DNA from: Hahellaceae bacterium
GTDB lineage: Bacteria; Pseudomonadota; Gammaproteobacteria; Pseudomonadales; Oleiphilaceae
NCBI GenBank assembly: GCA_024234505.1
Contig: JACKOD010000001.1
Coordinates: forward strand, 124,001-188,000
Length of the DNA stretch: 64,000 nt
Direction of reading: 5' to 3'
Part shown: positions 25,072-33,610 of the stretch, one piece after another
Position numbering within the stretch: the first letter of the stretch is position 1
Layout: each line of letters begins with the position of its first letter
Program-made: the position numbers and the translations under genes
The notes under the pieces: model-generated
Database searches by the model: none
Told to the model about the DNA's origin: nothing
What the model saw: the letters and a program-made list of their open reading frames with translations, nothing else

Positions 25072-26997
25072 ATGCCGATTATAACTCTCCCGGATGGAAG
25101 CCAGCGCGAATTTGAGCAGCCGGTAACTATTGAGCAGGTTGCACTGAATATTGGACCAGGCTTGGCAAAAGCTGCCTTGGCCGGACGTGTTGACGGAAAA
25201 CTCGTCGATACGAGCTATTTAATTGAAGAAGATAGTCAGCTGGCGATTGTGACAGATCGGGACGAAGAGGGCGTTGAAATTATCCGTCACTCCACTGCTC
25301 ACCTGCTGGCAATGGCTACGCAGGAACTGTTCCCCTCCGCGCAAGTGACTATTGGGCCTGTTGTCGAAAATGGATTTTACTACGATTTTGCCTATGAGCG
25401 GCCATTTACACCTGAGGATCTTGCTGCGATAGAAGCGAAGATGGAGTCACTTGCCGAGGCTGATCTTAAGGTTTCTCGCTCAGTTATGTCGCGAGCCGCT
25501 GCCGTGGCATTGTTTGAAAGTAAAGGCGAAAAATACAAGGTTCAGATCATTGACTCAATTCCGGGCGAAGAAGATCTGTCTTTCTATTCGCAAGGTGATT
25601 TTATCGATTTGTGTCGTGGGCCTCATGTTCCTTCGACAGGACGCCTCAAAGCGTTTAAGTTGACTAAAGTGGCCGGCGCCTACTGGCGTGGCGACTCTAA
25701 CAATGAAATGCTGCAGCGGATCTATGGTACCGCCTGGGGTAATAAAAAGGCGCTTAAAGAGTATTTGTTCCGGCTGGAAGAAGCGGAAAAGCGTGATCAT
25801 CGTAAAATCGGCAAAAAGATGGGGCTTTTCCATACGCAGGAAGAAGCGCCGGGAATGGTGTTCTGGCATGCCAAAGGCTGGACAGTCTACAAAGTACTTG
25901 AAGAGCATATGCGTCGGGTACTGAATCGAAATGGCTATGATGAGGTGAAGACGCCTCAGGTTGTTGATCGCAGCTTATGGGAGCGTTCAGGACACTGGGA
26001 CAAGTTTAGTGAAATGATGTTTACCACTCATTCCGAGAATCGGGATTACGCGGTAAAGCCAATGAATTGCCCTTGTCATGTTCAGATATTCAATCAAGGG
26101 TTGAAAAGTCACAAGGATTTACCCTTACGTCTGGCTGAATTCGGGTCGTGTCACCGGAATGAACCTTCAGGAACACTGCATGGTCTGATGCGGGTACGTA
26201 ATTTTACCCAGGACGACGCTCATATATTCTGCACAGAAGAGCAGATGCAGGACGAAGTCTCGAAATTTATAGATCTGTTGTACGACGTTTATCGTGATTT
26301 TGGATTTGACGAAGTACTGCTGAAACTGTCCACTCGACCTGAAAAACGTGTCGGTTCCGATGAAATCTGGGATAAAGCAGAAGCTGCATTGGCGCAGGCA
26401 TTGGACGCAAAAGGACTCGCTTGGGAATTATTGCCTGGTGAAGGTGCGTTTTATGGACCGAAAATTGAGTTTTCTTTAAAAGATTGTCTCGGTCGGGTGT
26501 GGCAGTGTGGTACGATTCAGGTTGACTTCTCGATGCCTGGCCGATTGGGGGCACAGTTTGTGTCTGATGATCAGTCCAGAAAAACGCCGGTAATGTTGCA
26601 TCGGGCGATTTTGGGGTCATTTGAACGATTTATCGGGATTCTAATTGAGCATTATGAAGGTTCGTTTCCCTTTTGGCTTGCGCCAGAGCAGGCAGTAGTC
26701 TTAAATATTACCGATCGTCAGGCTGATTATTGTCAAGAAATGACAGAAAAACTGCTTGATAGTGGATATAGAGTGCACGCGGACTTGAGAAACGAGAAAA
26801 TCGGATTTAAAATTCGCGAGCATACAATTAATAAGGTTCCTTATTTGCTGGTCATTGGCGATAAGGAAGTCGAAAACAGATCTGCGGCTGTACGTACCCG
26901 CTCAGGTGAAGACCTGGGTGTGATGACCCTGGAGCAAATAGAGCAGTTGTTCCAGAGTGAAGGTGCTAAAAAAGGCCGGGTGATTGCGGAGAAATAA
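25072..26997 (+). CDS. thrS: threonyl-tRNA synthetase
   Basis: Charges tRNA-Thr. The 641-residue protein has the N-terminal TGS domain (MPIITLPDGSQREFEQPVT), the HSTAHLLAMA editing-domain motif (about residues 73-82), the class II catalytic core with zinc ligands in MNCPCHVQIF, and the C-terminal anticodon-binding domain. Length matches E. coli (642 aa). A clear AGAGGA site precedes the ATG. It is the first gene of the thrS-infC-rpmI-rplT-pheST-ihfA cluster. Confidence 0.98.
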   Translation: MPIITLPDGSQREFEQPVTIEQVALNIGPGLAKAALAGRVDGKLVDTSYLIEEDSQLAIVTDRDEEGVEIIRHSTAHLLAMATQELFPSAQVTIGPVVENGFYYDFAYERPFTPEDLAAIEAKMESLAEADLKVSRSVMSRAAAVALFESKGEKYKVQIIDSIPGEEDLSFYSQGDFIDLCRGPHVPSTGRLKAFKLTKVAGAYWRGDSNNEMLQRIYGTAWGNKKALKEYLFRLEEAEKRDHRKIGKKMGLFHTQEEAPGMVFWHAKGWTVYKVLEEHMRRVLNRNGYDEVKTPQVVDRSLWERSGHWDKFSEMMFTTHSENRDYAVKPMNCPCHVQIFNQGLKSHKDLPLRLAEFGSCHRNEPSGTLHGLMRVRNFTQDDAHIFCTEEQMQDEVSKFIDLLYDVYRDFGFDEVLLKLSTRPEKRVGSDEIWDKAEAALAQALDAKGLAWELLPGEGAFYGPKIEFSLKDCLGRVWQCGTIQVDFSMPGRLGAQFVSDDQSRKTPVMLHRAILGSFERFIGILIEHYEGSFPFWLAPEQAVVLNITDRQADYCQEMTEKLLDSGYRVHADLRNEKIGFKIREHTINKVPYLLVIGDKEVENRSAAVRTRSGEDLGVMTLEQIEQLFQSEGAKKGRVIAEK

Positions 26998-26999
26998 CG

Positions 27000-27545
27000 A
27001 TTAAACGCGAAATGAAGCAACAGGGTGGTGGCCGTAGCACGAAAGCACCAATTAACGATCAGATCAAGGCGACTGAAGTTCGCCTGATTGCAGCGGATGG
27101 AGCACAGGTGGGAATTGTGCCTCTGGAAGAGGCCATTCGCCAGGCTGAGGCCTCAGGGCTGGATCTTGTGCAAATTGCAGATTCCGATCCGATCGTTTGT
27201 AAAATAATGGATTATGGCAAGCGTATCTTCGAAGAGAAGAAACAAAAGGCCGCCCAGCGTAAGAATCAAAAACAGGCTCAGATCAAAGAAATTAAATTAA
27301 GACCAGGGACGGAAGAAGGGGATTATCAGGTAAAACTACGCAACCTGATACGTTTCCTTGAAAGCGGGGACAAAGCCAAAGTGACTATTCGTTACAGAGG
27401 CCGCGAAATGGCACATCAGGAGCTCGGCATGCAAGCTCTCGAGAGAATTGAAAAAGATCTCGAAGAGTACGGTGTGGTTGAGCAGCGACCAAAAATGGAA
27501 GGTCGCCAACTGATGATGGTAATCGCTCCCAAAAAGAAGAAGTAG
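27000..27545 (+). CDS. infC: translation initiation factor IF-3, AUU start
   Basis: Binds the 30S subunit and checks start-codon choice. The 181-residue protein contains APINDQIKATEVRLI at the N-domain, the IMDYGKRIFEEKKQK linker helix and the C-domain ending MMVIAPKKKK. The start is placed at ATT (27000): GCGGAG lies eight bases upstream, while the ATG at 27012 has no ribosome binding site, and the N-terminus then reads as the IKREM form I recall from pseudomonads. Non-canonical starts are known to allow IF-3 to limit its own synthesis. It lies two bases after the thrS stop. Confidence 0.93.
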   Translation: MKREMKQQGGGRSTKAPINDQIKATEVRLIAADGAQVGIVPLEEAIRQAEASGLDLVQIADSDPIVCKIMDYGKRIFEEKKQKAAQRKNQKQAQIKEIKLRPGTEEGDYQVKLRNLIRFLESGDKAKVTIRYRGREMAHQELGMQALERIEKDLEEYGVVEQRPKMEGRQLMMVIAPKKKK

Positions 27546-27620
27546 CGCTTAAGTTCAGCGTCGCAGTAGCTGTGTCGCTGGCGCGTTGCTTATTTTAAAT
27601 TGATGAATGCGGAGTTTTAG

Positions 27621-27818
27621 ATGTCTAAAGTTAAAATGAAAACAAAACGCTCGGCTGCCAAGCGTTTCAAAAAAACAGCCAACGGGTATAAGCACAAGCA
27701 ATCCTTTACTAGTCATATTCTGACCAAAAAAAGTACCAAGCGTAAGCGTCAATTACGTGGTTGCAAGCAAGTCGCTGCTTCCGACGTACCTTTGATCGAC
27801 CGTATGCTCGCTGCTTAA
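27621..27818 (+). CDS. rpmI: 50S ribosomal protein bL35
   Basis: A small basic protein of the large ribosomal subunit. The 65 residues (MSKVKMKTKRSAAKRFKKTA... ending DRMLAA) match the family along the whole length. It has GCGGAG upstream and lies between infC and rplT, as in nearly all proteobacteria. In E. coli, L20 represses this gene through an upstream RNA structure; I did not find that structure by eye. Confidence 0.98.
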   Translation: MSKVKMKTKRSAAKRFKKTANGYKHKQSFTSHILTKKSTKRKRQLRGCKQVAASDVPLIDRMLAA

Positions 27819-27853
27819 TTTTTTGGTTGTTTAAATTAGATAAGGATTGAACC

Positions 27854-28210
27854 ATGCCTCGCGTAAAACGTGGTGTAACCGCACGTGCTCGTCACAAGAA
27901 AGTTCTTAATCAGGCTAAAGGCTACTACGGTGCCCGTAGTCGTGTTTATCGTGTAGCCAAACAGGCTGTAATCAAAGCAGGTCAGTATGCGTATCGCGAC
28001 CGTCGCCAGCGTAAGCGTCAATTCCGCGCATTGTGGATTGCCCGTATTAACGCTGCAGCACGTATAAACGGACTTTCTTACAGTCGCTTGATTGCTGGCT
28101 TGAAAAAAGCAAACATTGAAATTGACCGTAAGGTTCTGGCTGATCTTGCCATGAACGAGCGCGGAGCGTTTTCAGCAGTAGTTGAAAAAGCCAAAGCAGC
28201 ACTAGCTTAA
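27854..28210 (+). CDS. rplT: 50S ribosomal protein bL20
   Basis: A large-subunit assembly protein of 118 residues (MPRVKRGVTARARHKKVLNQAKGYYG...), matching the family in length and sequence. The basic N-terminal extension that threads into 23S rRNA is intact. It follows rpmI closely. The bases just around and after its stop codon are repeated in the terminator before pheS. Confidence 0.98.
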   Translation: MPRVKRGVTARARHKKVLNQAKGYYGARSRVYRVAKQAVIKAGQYAYRDRRQRKRQFRALWIARINAAARINGLSYSRLIAGLKKANIEIDRKVLADLAMNERGAFSAVVEKAKAALA

Positions 28211-28278
28211 GCTCTTCGTTACTGCAAGTCACTGCAAAGTAGATATTAAATAGAGTCATCTATTTTGTATCTGAATCG

Positions 28279-28315
28279 TAGGGGAAGAGCTAGCTCTTCC
28301 CCTATTTTTATTTTT
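28279..28315 (+). terminator. terminator/attenuator before pheS
   Basis: A perfect palindrome spanning 28279-28304 (core GGGGAAGAGCT/AGCTCTTCCCC) is followed by TTTTTATTTTT and then directly by the pheS ribosome binding site, only 22 bases before the start codon. This is a strong terminator. Its placement suggests attenuation of pheST, as in E. coli, but no Phe-rich leader peptide is visible. Confidence 0.85.
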
Positions 28316-28326
28316 GGAGCGGGGTA

Positions 28327-29325
28327 ATGGAAAATCTGAAGCAACTCGTTGATCAGGCTTTGGCAGCGGTCAGCCTGGCACAGGATAGCGCAGCGCTAGA
28401 TCTGGTGCGGGTGGAATATCTTGGAAAGAAAGGGCCTTTGACTGATCTGCTGAAAGGGTTGGGTAAACTGGACCCCTCCGAAAGACCCGCAGCGGGAGCA
28501 AAAATAAACGAGGCCAAAGAAGAGGTGCAAGCCGCTATTTCCGCACGTAAGGCCGTGCTGGATGCCGAGGCGCTTTCTGCCAAATTACAATCTGAGGCGG
28601 TCGATGTCACCTTGCCTGGCCGGGCATCTGATCTGGGTGGGTTGCATCCTGTGACCAAAACGATGCAGCGGATTGAAGACTTCTTTACTCGAGCGGGATA
28701 CTCGGTCGAAGTCGGACCCGAAATCGAAGATGACTACCACAACTTCGAAGCACTGAATATCCCGTCTCATCACCCGGCGCGTGCAATGCACGACACCTTC
28801 TATTTTGATACGGGGCGACTGCTTCGTACACATACTTCTCCGGTTCAGATTCGAACCATGGAGCAGGGCAAAGCACCTTTCCGCATGATTTGTCCGGGGC
28901 GCGTTTATCGTTGTGATTCGGATCAGACTCATACCCCCATGTTTCATCAGGTTGAAGGCCTGTTGGTGGACACCAAAGTTAGCTTTGCTGATCTCAAAAG
29001 TACGATTGAAGAGTTTTTACGCGTATTTTTTGAAAAGGATTTGGCAATTAGGTTCAGACCTTCTTACTTCCCCTTCACAGAACCCTCGGCCGAAGTAGAT
29101 ATCGAGTGGGGGAGGGATGACGAAGGTAATATTCGCTGGTTGGAAGTAATGGGGTGTGGAATGGTTCATCCCAAAGTTTTTGAAGCAGCGGGCGTTGATA
29201 CTGGCAAGTACCGTGGTTTTGCCTTCGGTTTAGGTGTGGAGCGCCTTGCAATGCTTCGCTACGGAGTTAATGACCTGCGAATGTTTTTCGAGAATGATTT
29301 GCGCTTTTTGGCGCAGTTTAAATAG
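28327..29325 (+). CDS. pheS: phenylalanyl-tRNA synthetase alpha subunit
   Basis: The catalytic subunit of the alpha2-beta2 enzyme that charges tRNA-Phe. The 332-residue protein has an N-terminal coiled coil (about residues 1-90), class II motif 2 in ICPGRVYRCDSDQTHTPMFHQVEG and motif 3 in GFAFGLGVERLAMLRYG. Length is close to E. coli PheS (327 aa). GGAGCGG precedes the ATG, immediately after a strong terminator. pheT follows after 71 bases. Confidence 0.98.
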   Translation: MENLKQLVDQALAAVSLAQDSAALDLVRVEYLGKKGPLTDLLKGLGKLDPSERPAAGAKINEAKEEVQAAISARKAVLDAEALSAKLQSEAVDVTLPGRASDLGGLHPVTKTMQRIEDFFTRAGYSVEVGPEIEDDYHNFEALNIPSHHPARAMHDTFYFDTGRLLRTHTSPVQIRTMEQGKAPFRMICPGRVYRCDSDQTHTPMFHQVEGLLVDTKVSFADLKSTIEEFLRVFFEKDLAIRFRPSYFPFTEPSAEVDIEWGRDDEGNIRWLEVMGCGMVHPKVFEAAGVDTGKYRGFAFGLGVERLAMLRYGVNDLRMFFENDLRFLAQFK

Positions 29326-29396
29326 TTCCGCAAGGTTTTGCCGTAAGTTAGCGGTACGCAGCTCGGCACATAAGATTTTTCAGGATGGCGTAAGAC

Positions 29397-31769
29397 ATGA
29401 AATTTAGCGAACAGTGGTTGAGAGAGTGGGTAAATCCCGCAGTTGACACGCAAGAACTAGTGACACAAATTACGATGGCCGGGCTCGAAGTCGATGGCGT
29501 AGAGCCTGTATCGGGTGCTTTTTATGGTGTCTGTGTCGGGCTCGTTAAATCGGTAGCGCGTCATCCTGATGCTGAGAAATTGTCGGTTTGCCAGGTATCC
29601 AATGGCGATGAAGACTTTCAGGTAGTTTGTGGTGCACAAAATGTGCGTGCAGGCTTGAAGGTACCGTTCGCGATGATCGGTGCGGTGTTGCCTGGTGACT
29701 TCAAGATTAAAAAGGCGAAACTTCGTGGCGTAGAGTCGCTCGGTATGTTGTGTGCTGCGGCAGAGCTCGGACTGGCAGATTCTTCCGAGGGATTAATGGA
29801 GTTGCCGGAAGATGCCCCCGTAGGCAAGGATTTTCATGCCTATCTAAACTTGCACGACAGGGCGATAGAGGTTGATTTGACCCCTAACAGAAGCGATTGT
29901 CTATCTATTGCAGGGTTGGCTCGGGAAGTGGGCGTGCTCAATAGAATGCTGTTGAATCCGCCAGAAATTGCGCCCGTCGCCCCGGCGTCTGACGCTGCTT
30001 TTCCTGTGAGAGTTTTGAATTCAGAAGCTTGTCCTCGGTATTTGGGGCGAGTAATAAAAAATATTGATATTGCGTCATCAACGCCTTTGTGGATGCAGGA
30101 GAAATTGCGTCGCTGTGGTTTGCGCAGTATCGATCCGGCAGTAGATGTAACGAATTACGTCATGCTGGAATTTGGTCAGCCCATGCATGCCTTCGATTTA
30201 GATCAATTACAGGGTGAAATTCAGGTGCGAATGGCTGCTCCGGAAGAAGAGATCACCTTGCTCGATGGCCAGTCGATTAAATTACGCGCGGACACCCTGG
30301 TAATTGCAGATGCCGATAAGGCGCTAGCGATTGCCGGAGTCATGGGGGGAGAGCATTCCGGTGTGTCTGGAAATACTAAAGATATCTTTTTGGAGTGTGC
30401 TTTTTTTGCACCCCTCGCACTAGCCGGTAAAGCGCGTTCTTATGGTTTGCATACCGACTCATCTCACCGATTTGAGCGTGGTGTGGATTTCGAGATGCAA
30501 AGCAGAGCGATAGAAAGAGCGACCCAATTATTGCTCCAAATTGCCGGTGGCGAGCCAGGCCCGGTGATAGATGTAACGGACAAGAAACAGCTTCCTTCTC
30601 GTCCTTTAGTGGCACTCAGATATTCGAAAATTGAAGAAGTGTTGGGTGTCGAAATCGAAAGAATTGAGGTAGAAGAAATTCTGACGCGCTTAGGGTTGCA
30701 TATCGACAAATTGACCAAGGACGGCTGGCTCATCAAGGTTCCCTCGTATCGCTTTGATATCAGTCTGGATGTGGATCTGATTGAAGAGGTGGGTCGTGTC
30801 TACGGGTATAACAATTTACCGGTGACCGAGCCAATGACGCGACTGGGCCTTAAGCCTTGTGATGAAACGATGCTACCAATCAGGCAGTTAAGACAACATC
30901 TGGTGACCCAGGGATACCAGGAGGCGGTGACCTATAGTTTCGTTGATCCGAAAGTACAGGAAGCGCTGCAGCCAGAGGTGACGCCAATTGCGTTGGCGAA
31001 CCCCATATCCAGTGATCTGTCAGTGATGCGTACTTCCTTGTGGGCAGGTTTGATTGGCGCAGTAAGCTATAACCAAAAGCGCCAGCAGCCAAGAATTCGA
31101 ATGTTTGAAACGGGACTGCGATTTCTAACTGGCGAAGATGATATACAACAGACTCCCGTATTGGCTGGTATCCTTTATGGCGAGCGTTACAGTGAAGGTT
31201 GGGCTCAAACATCGCGGGATGTTGACTTTTTCGACATGAAAGCGGATTTAGAATCGTTACTGACACTGACTGGTGGCAACTACGAATTTAAGAAGGCGGA
31301 GCATACGGCGTTGCATCCGGGTCAAACGGCCGAAATCTATAAAAATGGAGAATGTATCGGGGTGGCAGGTGCGTTACATCCCCGCTTGTATTCTGCACTT
31401 GATGTAAATGGCCCTATCTATTTGTTTGAGCTATGCTTAAATAAACTTGTCAAAGGTTCGGTTGCACGCTTTACTGATATATCAAAAATGCCTGAAGTCC
31501 GCAGGGACTTGGCGATTGTCGTTAAAGAAGAGGTCGCTTTTGGTGATGTCTCTGAGGTGATCGTGAAAGAGGCTGGGGAGTGGCTGGTGGATCTGACCCT
31601 GTTTGATATTTATAAAGGAAAAGGGGTGGAACCCGGGAACAAGAGTCTTGCCATGGGGGTAACCTGGCAACATCCACAAAAAACACTCCAGGATGAAGAA
31701 ATTACAGGTATTTTCAGCAAGATAGTTGAAAGTCTTGAGCAAAAATTTGGTGCCAAGCTAAGGAGCTGA
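29397..31769 (+). CDS. pheT: phenylalanyl-tRNA synthetase beta subunit
   Basis: The partner of PheS, responsible for tRNA binding and for editing of misacylated Tyr. The 790-residue protein begins MKFSEQWLREWVNPAVDT and contains the tRNA-binding OB domain (near 40-150), the B3/B4 editing region and the C-terminal anticodon-binding domain (FTDISKMPEVRRDLAIVV). Length matches E. coli (795 aa). It ends four bases before ihfA. Confidence 0.98.
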   Translation: MKFSEQWLREWVNPAVDTQELVTQITMAGLEVDGVEPVSGAFYGVCVGLVKSVARHPDAEKLSVCQVSNGDEDFQVVCGAQNVRAGLKVPFAMIGAVLPGDFKIKKAKLRGVESLGMLCAAAELGLADSSEGLMELPEDAPVGKDFHAYLNLHDRAIEVDLTPNRSDCLSIAGLAREVGVLNRMLLNPPEIAPVAPASDAAFPVRVLNSEACPRYLGRVIKNIDIASSTPLWMQEKLRRCGLRSIDPAVDVTNYVMLEFGQPMHAFDLDQLQGEIQVRMAAPEEEITLLDGQSIKLRADTLVIADADKALAIAGVMGGEHSGVSGNTKDIFLECAFFAPLALAGKARSYGLHTDSSHRFERGVDFEMQSRAIERATQLLLQIAGGEPGPVIDVTDKKQLPSRPLVALRYSKIEEVLGVEIERIEVEEILTRLGLHIDKLTKDGWLIKVPSYRFDISLDVDLIEEVGRVYGYNNLPVTEPMTRLGLKPCDETMLPIRQLRQHLVTQGYQEAVTYSFVDPKVQEALQPEVTPIALANPISSDLSVMRTSLWAGLIGAVSYNQKRQQPRIRMFETGLRFLTGEDDIQQTPVLAGILYGERYSEGWAQTSRDVDFFDMKADLESLLTLTGGNYEFKKAEHTALHPGQTAEIYKNGECIGVAGALHPRLYSALDVNGPIYLFELCLNKLVKGSVARFTDISKMPEVRRDLAIVVKEEVAFGDVSEVIVKEAGEWLVDLTLFDIYKGKGVEPGNKSLAMGVTWQHPQKTLQDEEITGIFSKIVESLEQKFGAKLRS

Positions 31770-31773
31770 GTGA

Positions 31774-32076
31774 ATGGGGGCTTTAACGAAGGCAGAACTT
31801 GCCGAGCGTCTCTACGAAGAAGTAGGCCTGAATAAAAGAGAAGCCAAGGAAATGGTCGAAGCGTTTTTCAATGAAATTCGCGAAGCATTGGGACATAACG
31901 AGCAGGTTAAGCTTTCCGGTTTTGGGAATTTTGATTTGCGTGATAAAAAACAACGACCTGGACGTAATCCTAAAACCGGAGAGGAAATTCCGATTTCAGC
32001 GAGGCGTGTGGTTACGTTTCGACCCGGTCAAAAACTGAAAGCGAAAGTAGAAGCCTATGCTGGAACCCAGTCATAA
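31774..32076 (+). CDS. ihfA: integration host factor alpha subunit
   Basis: A DNA-bending nucleoid protein that works as a heterodimer with IHF-beta. The 100-residue protein (MGALTKAELAERLYEEVGLNKREAK...) has the beta-arm segment with RPGRNPKTGEEIPISARRVVTF, which holds the intercalating proline. It is cotranscribed with pheT, and its 3' end overlaps the merR-type gene by 20 bases. Confidence 0.98.
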   Translation: MGALTKAELAERLYEEVGLNKREAKEMVEAFFNEIREALGHNEQVKLSGFGNFDLRDKKQRPGRNPKTGEEIPISARRVVTFRPGQKLKAKVEAYAGTQS

Positions 32077-32413
32077 TAACGAGTTGCCGCCGATACCGGG
32101 CAAACGTTACTTTACTATTGGTGAAGTTAGCGATCTTTGCAGCGTGAAGGCCCATGTATTACGTTATTGGGAACAGGAATTTCCTCAATTAGCTCCAGTC
32201 AAGCGCAGAGGGAATCGCCGTTACTATCAGCGAGCTGACGTTTTAACTATTCGCCAGATTCGAAGCCTGTTGTACGATCAGGGCTATACCATCGGCGGGG
32301 CTAAACAGAAGCTGCAAAGCGAAGAATCAAAAGATGATGCGACTCAGTATCATCAGATTGTTCGCCAGATGATTGTTGAGCTGGAAGAAGTACTCGCGGT
32401 GTTGAATAGCTAG
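32057..32413 (+). CDS. MerR-family transcriptional regulator
   Basis: A 118-residue DNA-binding protein with a winged-helix MerR head (YFTIGEVSDLCSVKAHVLRYWEQEFP, then KRRGNRRYYQRADV) at residues 15-70 and a short helical tail without metal-binding cysteines. This small MerR next to ihfA is conserved in many gammaproteobacteria; its target is unknown. The ATG lies inside ihfA, indicating translational coupling. Two inverted repeats follow the gene. Confidence 0.93.
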   Translation: MLEPSHNNELPPIPGKRYFTIGEVSDLCSVKAHVLRYWEQEFPQLAPVKRRGNRRYYQRADVLTIRQIRSLLYDQGYTIGGAKQKLQSEESKDDATQYHQIVRQMIVELEEVLAVLNS

Positions 32414-32444
32414 TACTTTGGTTAGATAGCGCTTTTGATAAGTC

Positions 32445-32494
32445 AGTACTCGATGGAGAAATACTTTATCGAGTACTTATGATCATTCATAAGT
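32445..32494. other. two adjacent inverted repeats after merR
   Basis: AGTACTCGAT (32445-32454) is perfectly mirrored by ATCGAGTACT (32468-32477). Overlapping its end, ACTTATGA (32475-32482) pairs with TCATAAGT (32487-32494). An AT-rich tract with several T runs follows. They may end the merR transcript or be binding sites; no single T tract follows directly. Confidence 0.5.
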
Positions 32495-32602
32495 GAAAAG
32501 ACTAATTTTCCTTATTTATCTATTTATTTTTTTATATTGCTAGGGTAATATTCGCACCCGCTGAAGAGAACACCTCAACAATTCTTCAGCATGTTCTCTA
32601 GT

Positions 32603-32679
32603 CGGGATGTAGCGCAGCCTGGTAGCGCACTTGTATGGGGTGCAAGTGGTCGGAGGTTCAAATCCTCTCATCCCGACCA
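32603..32679 (+). tRNA. tRNA-Pro (anticodon GGG)
   Basis: A 77-nt cloverleaf with acceptor CGGGATG/CATCCCG, anticodon loop ATGGGGT (GGG), T-loop TTCAAAT and an encoded CCA. It sits after ihfA-merR, its usual place in pseudomonad-like genomes. Two mutually exclusive 7-bp inverted repeats lie in its 5' leader (32561-32598). Confidence 0.97.
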
Positions 32680-32986
32680 ATTCTTCTCGAAAAATCTCTT
32701 ATTAGTCTTCGTTTGAAATACCGTCTCTCCACGTTCGAAAATACTGTGTTAGATATTGGAAAGTATTTGAACGCACACTTTTTGTCGTATCGCTAACGTC
32801 CCCTAAAGGTCATGAGAATTTTGGATGCTGCCCGAGTCTTGTCATCAATGGGCTTCTGATATCCCTGGCTGAGTCTGGATAGAAAAGCTCAGCATGAGAG
32901 TTAAGTTACAAAAATGATATTTACGACGCTTGATTCATTTTTTAGAGTAGAAGACCTTGTAAAGAAAATACATGCGGGCACACTTT
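32680..32986. other. intergenic region after tRNA-Pro
   Basis: No gene is seen in these 307 bases. An imperfect hairpin pairs 32732-32745 with 32762-32773. I looked for a direct repeat of the tRNA 3' end that would mark an integrated island and found none within the window. Confidence 0.4.
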
Positions 32987-33487
32987 ATGAAATCGAACTC
33001 GCTGTTAAGTATTGTTTTTTGCCTGAATCTGGTGGGATGTGGCAGTCTTCCGCAACAGGTGCAAACCCATCCGGTGGAACCGGATAATTCATCTGGCAAG
33101 GCGAATGAGTCTGTTAGTAGCGGCATCATTCGCACGCTATACGCACAGTATGACAAGTGGAAAGGTGTAAAGCATGTCGATGGTGGATTGGATCAGTCAG
33201 GTATCGACTGCTCCGGCTTTGTTTATGTCACTTTCAAAGAGCGATTTTATAAAACGCTACCCCGTTCCACAGAATTGCTTGCTGAACATGGCCGTGCGAT
33301 TGCGTTGCAGCAGGCACGTCCTGGCGATTTACTATTCTTTAAAACCGGATTAAAAAAACGCCATGTAGGAATCTATATGGGTGATCAAAAATTCGTTCAC
33401 GTTTCCAGCAGTCGTGGTGTCATGATTTCGGAATTGCAAAATCCTTATTGGGAAGACGCTTATTGGCAGGCAAGAAGAGTGTTGTAG
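32987..33487 (+). CDS. NlpC/P60-family lipoprotein
   Basis: A cell-wall peptidase-like lipoprotein. From the ATG at 32987 the protein has 166 residues and a lipoprotein signal ending in LVGC, with the lipidated cysteine at residue 18. The catalytic set of the family is present: Cys in IDCSGFVYVTF, His in KRHVGIYMG and His in KFVHVSSSRG. It probably cleaves peptide stems of peptidoglycan from the outer-membrane side, like E. coli Spr/MepS. An ATG at 32972 is an alternative; neither has a strong ribosome binding site. Confidence 0.88.
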   Translation: MKSNSLLSIVFCLNLVGCGSLPQQVQTHPVEPDNSSGKANESVSSGIIRTLYAQYDKWKGVKHVDGGLDQSGIDCSGFVYVTFKERFYKTLPRSTELLAEHGRAIALQQARPGDLLFFKTGLKKRHVGIYMGDQKFVHVSSSRGVMISELQNPYWEDAYWQARRVL

Positions 33488-33610
33488 TGATTTTTTATTC
33501 GTTGGCTATTCCGGTATTTTATCGGGCCTGCCGTTTTTTACCGGAATGCGCGAAAAGCCCCGTCGTTCAGGGCGGGGATGAATAGCGCGGACACGATAGT
33601 GTCCTGATTG

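Noticed and set aside
32732..32773. Hairpin after tRNA-Pro as a terminator
   Set aside because: The pairing is interrupted and no T tract follows directly; it is mentioned only as a possible structure.
32603..33487. Genomic island integrated at tRNA-Pro
   Set aside because: No integrase and no repeat of the tRNA 3' end were found; the nearby mobile genes are IS605-type, which do not use tRNA sites.
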